From contig CANMMF010000002.1 in NCBI GenBank assembly GCA_947498985.1, positions 558,001 through 622,000 of the forward strand: a stretch of DNA of 64,000 nucleotides. Direction: 5' to 3'. Shown here in pieces: positions 63,120-64,000 of the stretch. Source of the DNA: an uncultured Paracoccaceae bacterium (GTDB lineage Bacteria > Pseudomonadota > Alphaproteobacteria > Rhodobacterales > Rhodobacteraceae). The position numbers and the translations under genes were made by a program. The notes under the pieces are model-generated. The model ran no database searches. It was given only the letters and a program-made list of their open reading frames with translations, and had not been told where the DNA came from. Each line of letters begins with the position of its first letter. The stretch's first letter is position 1.

Positions 63120-64000
63120 TTACGCGCTGGCCTGCGGCACCATGTCCGACGCCGAGATCCCGGCCACGGAGACCGGCTTTTTCATCGCGTCGCGGCGGAA
63201 CGGCTCACCCAGTTCCTGATTGAGCAGAACCTCGATCAGGGTGGTCTTGCCGTTCTTCATCTGGTCCTCGATGGCGGTGTTGAGTGCGGCGGTCAGCTCG
63301 TCCATGGTCTTGACCGCGACCCCTTCGAGACCGCAGGCCCGGGCGATGCCCGCGTAGGAGACCTGCTCGTCCAGTTCGGTGCCGACGAAATTGTCATCGA
63401 ACCAGAGCGTCGAGTTGCGCTTCTCCGCACCCCACTGGTAGTTGCGGAAGACGATCTGCGTGACCGGCGGCCAGTCGCCGCGACCGATGGCGGTGAGCTC
63501 GTTGACCGCGATGCCGAAGGCGCCGTCGCCGGCAAAGCCCACGACCGGCACGTCCGGCTGGCCGATCTTGGCACCGACGATGGCGGGCAGACCGTAGCCG
63601 CACGGCCCGAAGAGGCCGGGGGCGAGGTATTTGCGGCCCTCGTCGAAATCCGGATAGGCGTTGCCGATCGCGCAATTGTTGCCGATATCGGAGCTGATGA
63701 TCGCCTCGCGCGGCAGCGCCTGCTGGATCGCGCGCCACGCCATGCGCGGGCTCATCCAGTCGGGTTTGGCCTGACGCGCCCGCTCGTTCCAGGTGGTGCC
63801 CGGATCGTCCTGCTCGTGCGTGAGCGAGGTCAGCTCCTGCGCCCAGGCGGATTTGCGCTGCGCGATGTTTGACTTGCGCTCGGCCCGGCCCGCATCGCCT
63901 GCATCGTCGGCAAGATTGGCCAGAATGCCGCGGGCGACCTTGGCCGCATCCCCGACGATCCCGACAGAGACCTTCTTGGTCAGCCCGATGCGGTCGGGGT
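63120..64000 (-). CDS. xsc: sulfoacetaldehyde acetyltransferase (C-terminal part)
   Basis: The last 293 residues; the gene continues past the right edge. It is a thiamine-diphosphate enzyme cleaving sulfoacetaldehyde with phosphate to acetyl phosphate and sulfite. The C-terminal ThDP-binding domain has SSDIGNNCAIGNAY, the GDG motif as FAGDGAFGIAVNEL with NYQWGAEKRN downstream, and DELTAALNTAIE. The stop is 36 bases before the pta start. Identification is by the combination with pta, exporter and soe. Confidence 0.93.
   Translation of the reverse strand, partial: PDRIGLTKKVSVGIVGDAAKVARGILANLADDAGDAGRAERKSNIAQRKSAWAQELTSLTHEQDDPGTTWNERARQAKPDWMSPRMAWRAIQQALPREAIISSDIGNNCAIGNAYPDFDEGRKYLAPGLFGPCGYGLPAIVGAKIGQPDVPVVGFAGDGAFGIAVNELTAIGRGDWPPVTQIVFRNYQWGAEKRNSTLWFDDNFVGTELDEQVSYAGIARACGLEGVAVKTMDELTAALNTAIEDQMKNGKTTLIEVLLNQELGEPFRRDAMKKPVSVAGISASDMVPQASA

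Noticed and set aside
1-64000. tRNA, rRNA, CRISPR array, prophage or insertion sequence
   Set aside because: No conserved tRNA T-loop patterns, no rRNA stretches, no regularly spaced repeats and no transposase, integrase or phage motif were seen.

Overview
The window is chromosomal DNA, about 65% GC, from an alphaproteobacterium of the Rhodobacteraceae, most likely the Roseobacter group. Pointers are the sulfoacetaldehyde/sulfite locus at the right end (xsc-pta-exporter-soeABC), glycolate oxidase glcDEF, the glutathione formaldehyde pathway, an SOS box of the alphaproteobacterial GAAC-N7-GAAC type, an iron-control-element-like palindrome in front of a membrane-bound ferritin gene, and a family of intergenic GC hairpins joined to a CCCGGGATATTTT core. 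No tRNA, rRNA, prophage, insertion sequence or CRISPR array is visible. Species-level placement is not possible by reading alone.

Layout. 1-8.8 kb: truncated PAS sensor kinase, then an alpha-2-macroglobulin/PBP1C pair. 8.9-10.9 kb: ferritin-like iron protein, a 56-aa secreted peptide and a TetR repressor with four matching operator-like palindromes. 11-17.6 kb: S-formylglutathione hydrolase in a chain of overlapping housekeeping genes, AEC transporter, B12-binding regulator, NYN protein, HtpX. 17.6-30.2 kb: acetyltransferase, formaldehyde dehydrogenase, SOS-box imuB, serB, Nudix, lipase-like/PhnM-like pair, polA, an orphan ABC ATPase and a HIT protein. 30.2-32.8 kb: divergent glycosyltransferase and sulfotransferase. 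33-40.4 kb: DUF1285 and a MoxR-DUF58-DUF4159-VWA-like operon. 40.5-42 kb: three small envelope genes. 42.1-46.5 kb: glcD-glcE-membrane protein-glcF. 46.6-50.3 kb: secreted protease, a small secreted-protein ORF, an Hsp20 gene with a heat-shock promoter and a ROSE-like leader, a quinone-reductase-like gene and a LysR regulator. 50.4-56.2 kb: ECF sigma factor with a YfbK-like VWA protein, succinate-semialdehyde dehydrogenase, three small membrane-protein genes. 56.3-64 kb: the C2-sulfonate/sulfite locus, read leftward.

How the genes work together. Xsc cleaves sulfoacetaldehyde to acetyl phosphate and sulfite; Pta makes acetyl-CoA; the TauE/SafE-type protein can export sulfite and cytoplasmic SoeABC can oxidise it to sulfate. 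GlcDEF feeds glycolate into glyoxylate. The class III alcohol dehydrogenase and S-formylglutathione hydrolase are consecutive steps of formaldehyde detoxification, although about 6.4 kb separates the two genes.

Less expected points are an unlisted 53-aa membrane protein inside the soe cluster, a membrane protein inserted between glcE and glcF, the TetR operator set around a tiny secreted peptide, the ROSE-like thermometer, a secreted-peptide ORF whose only plausible start is ATT, and three families of dispersed intergenic hairpins.
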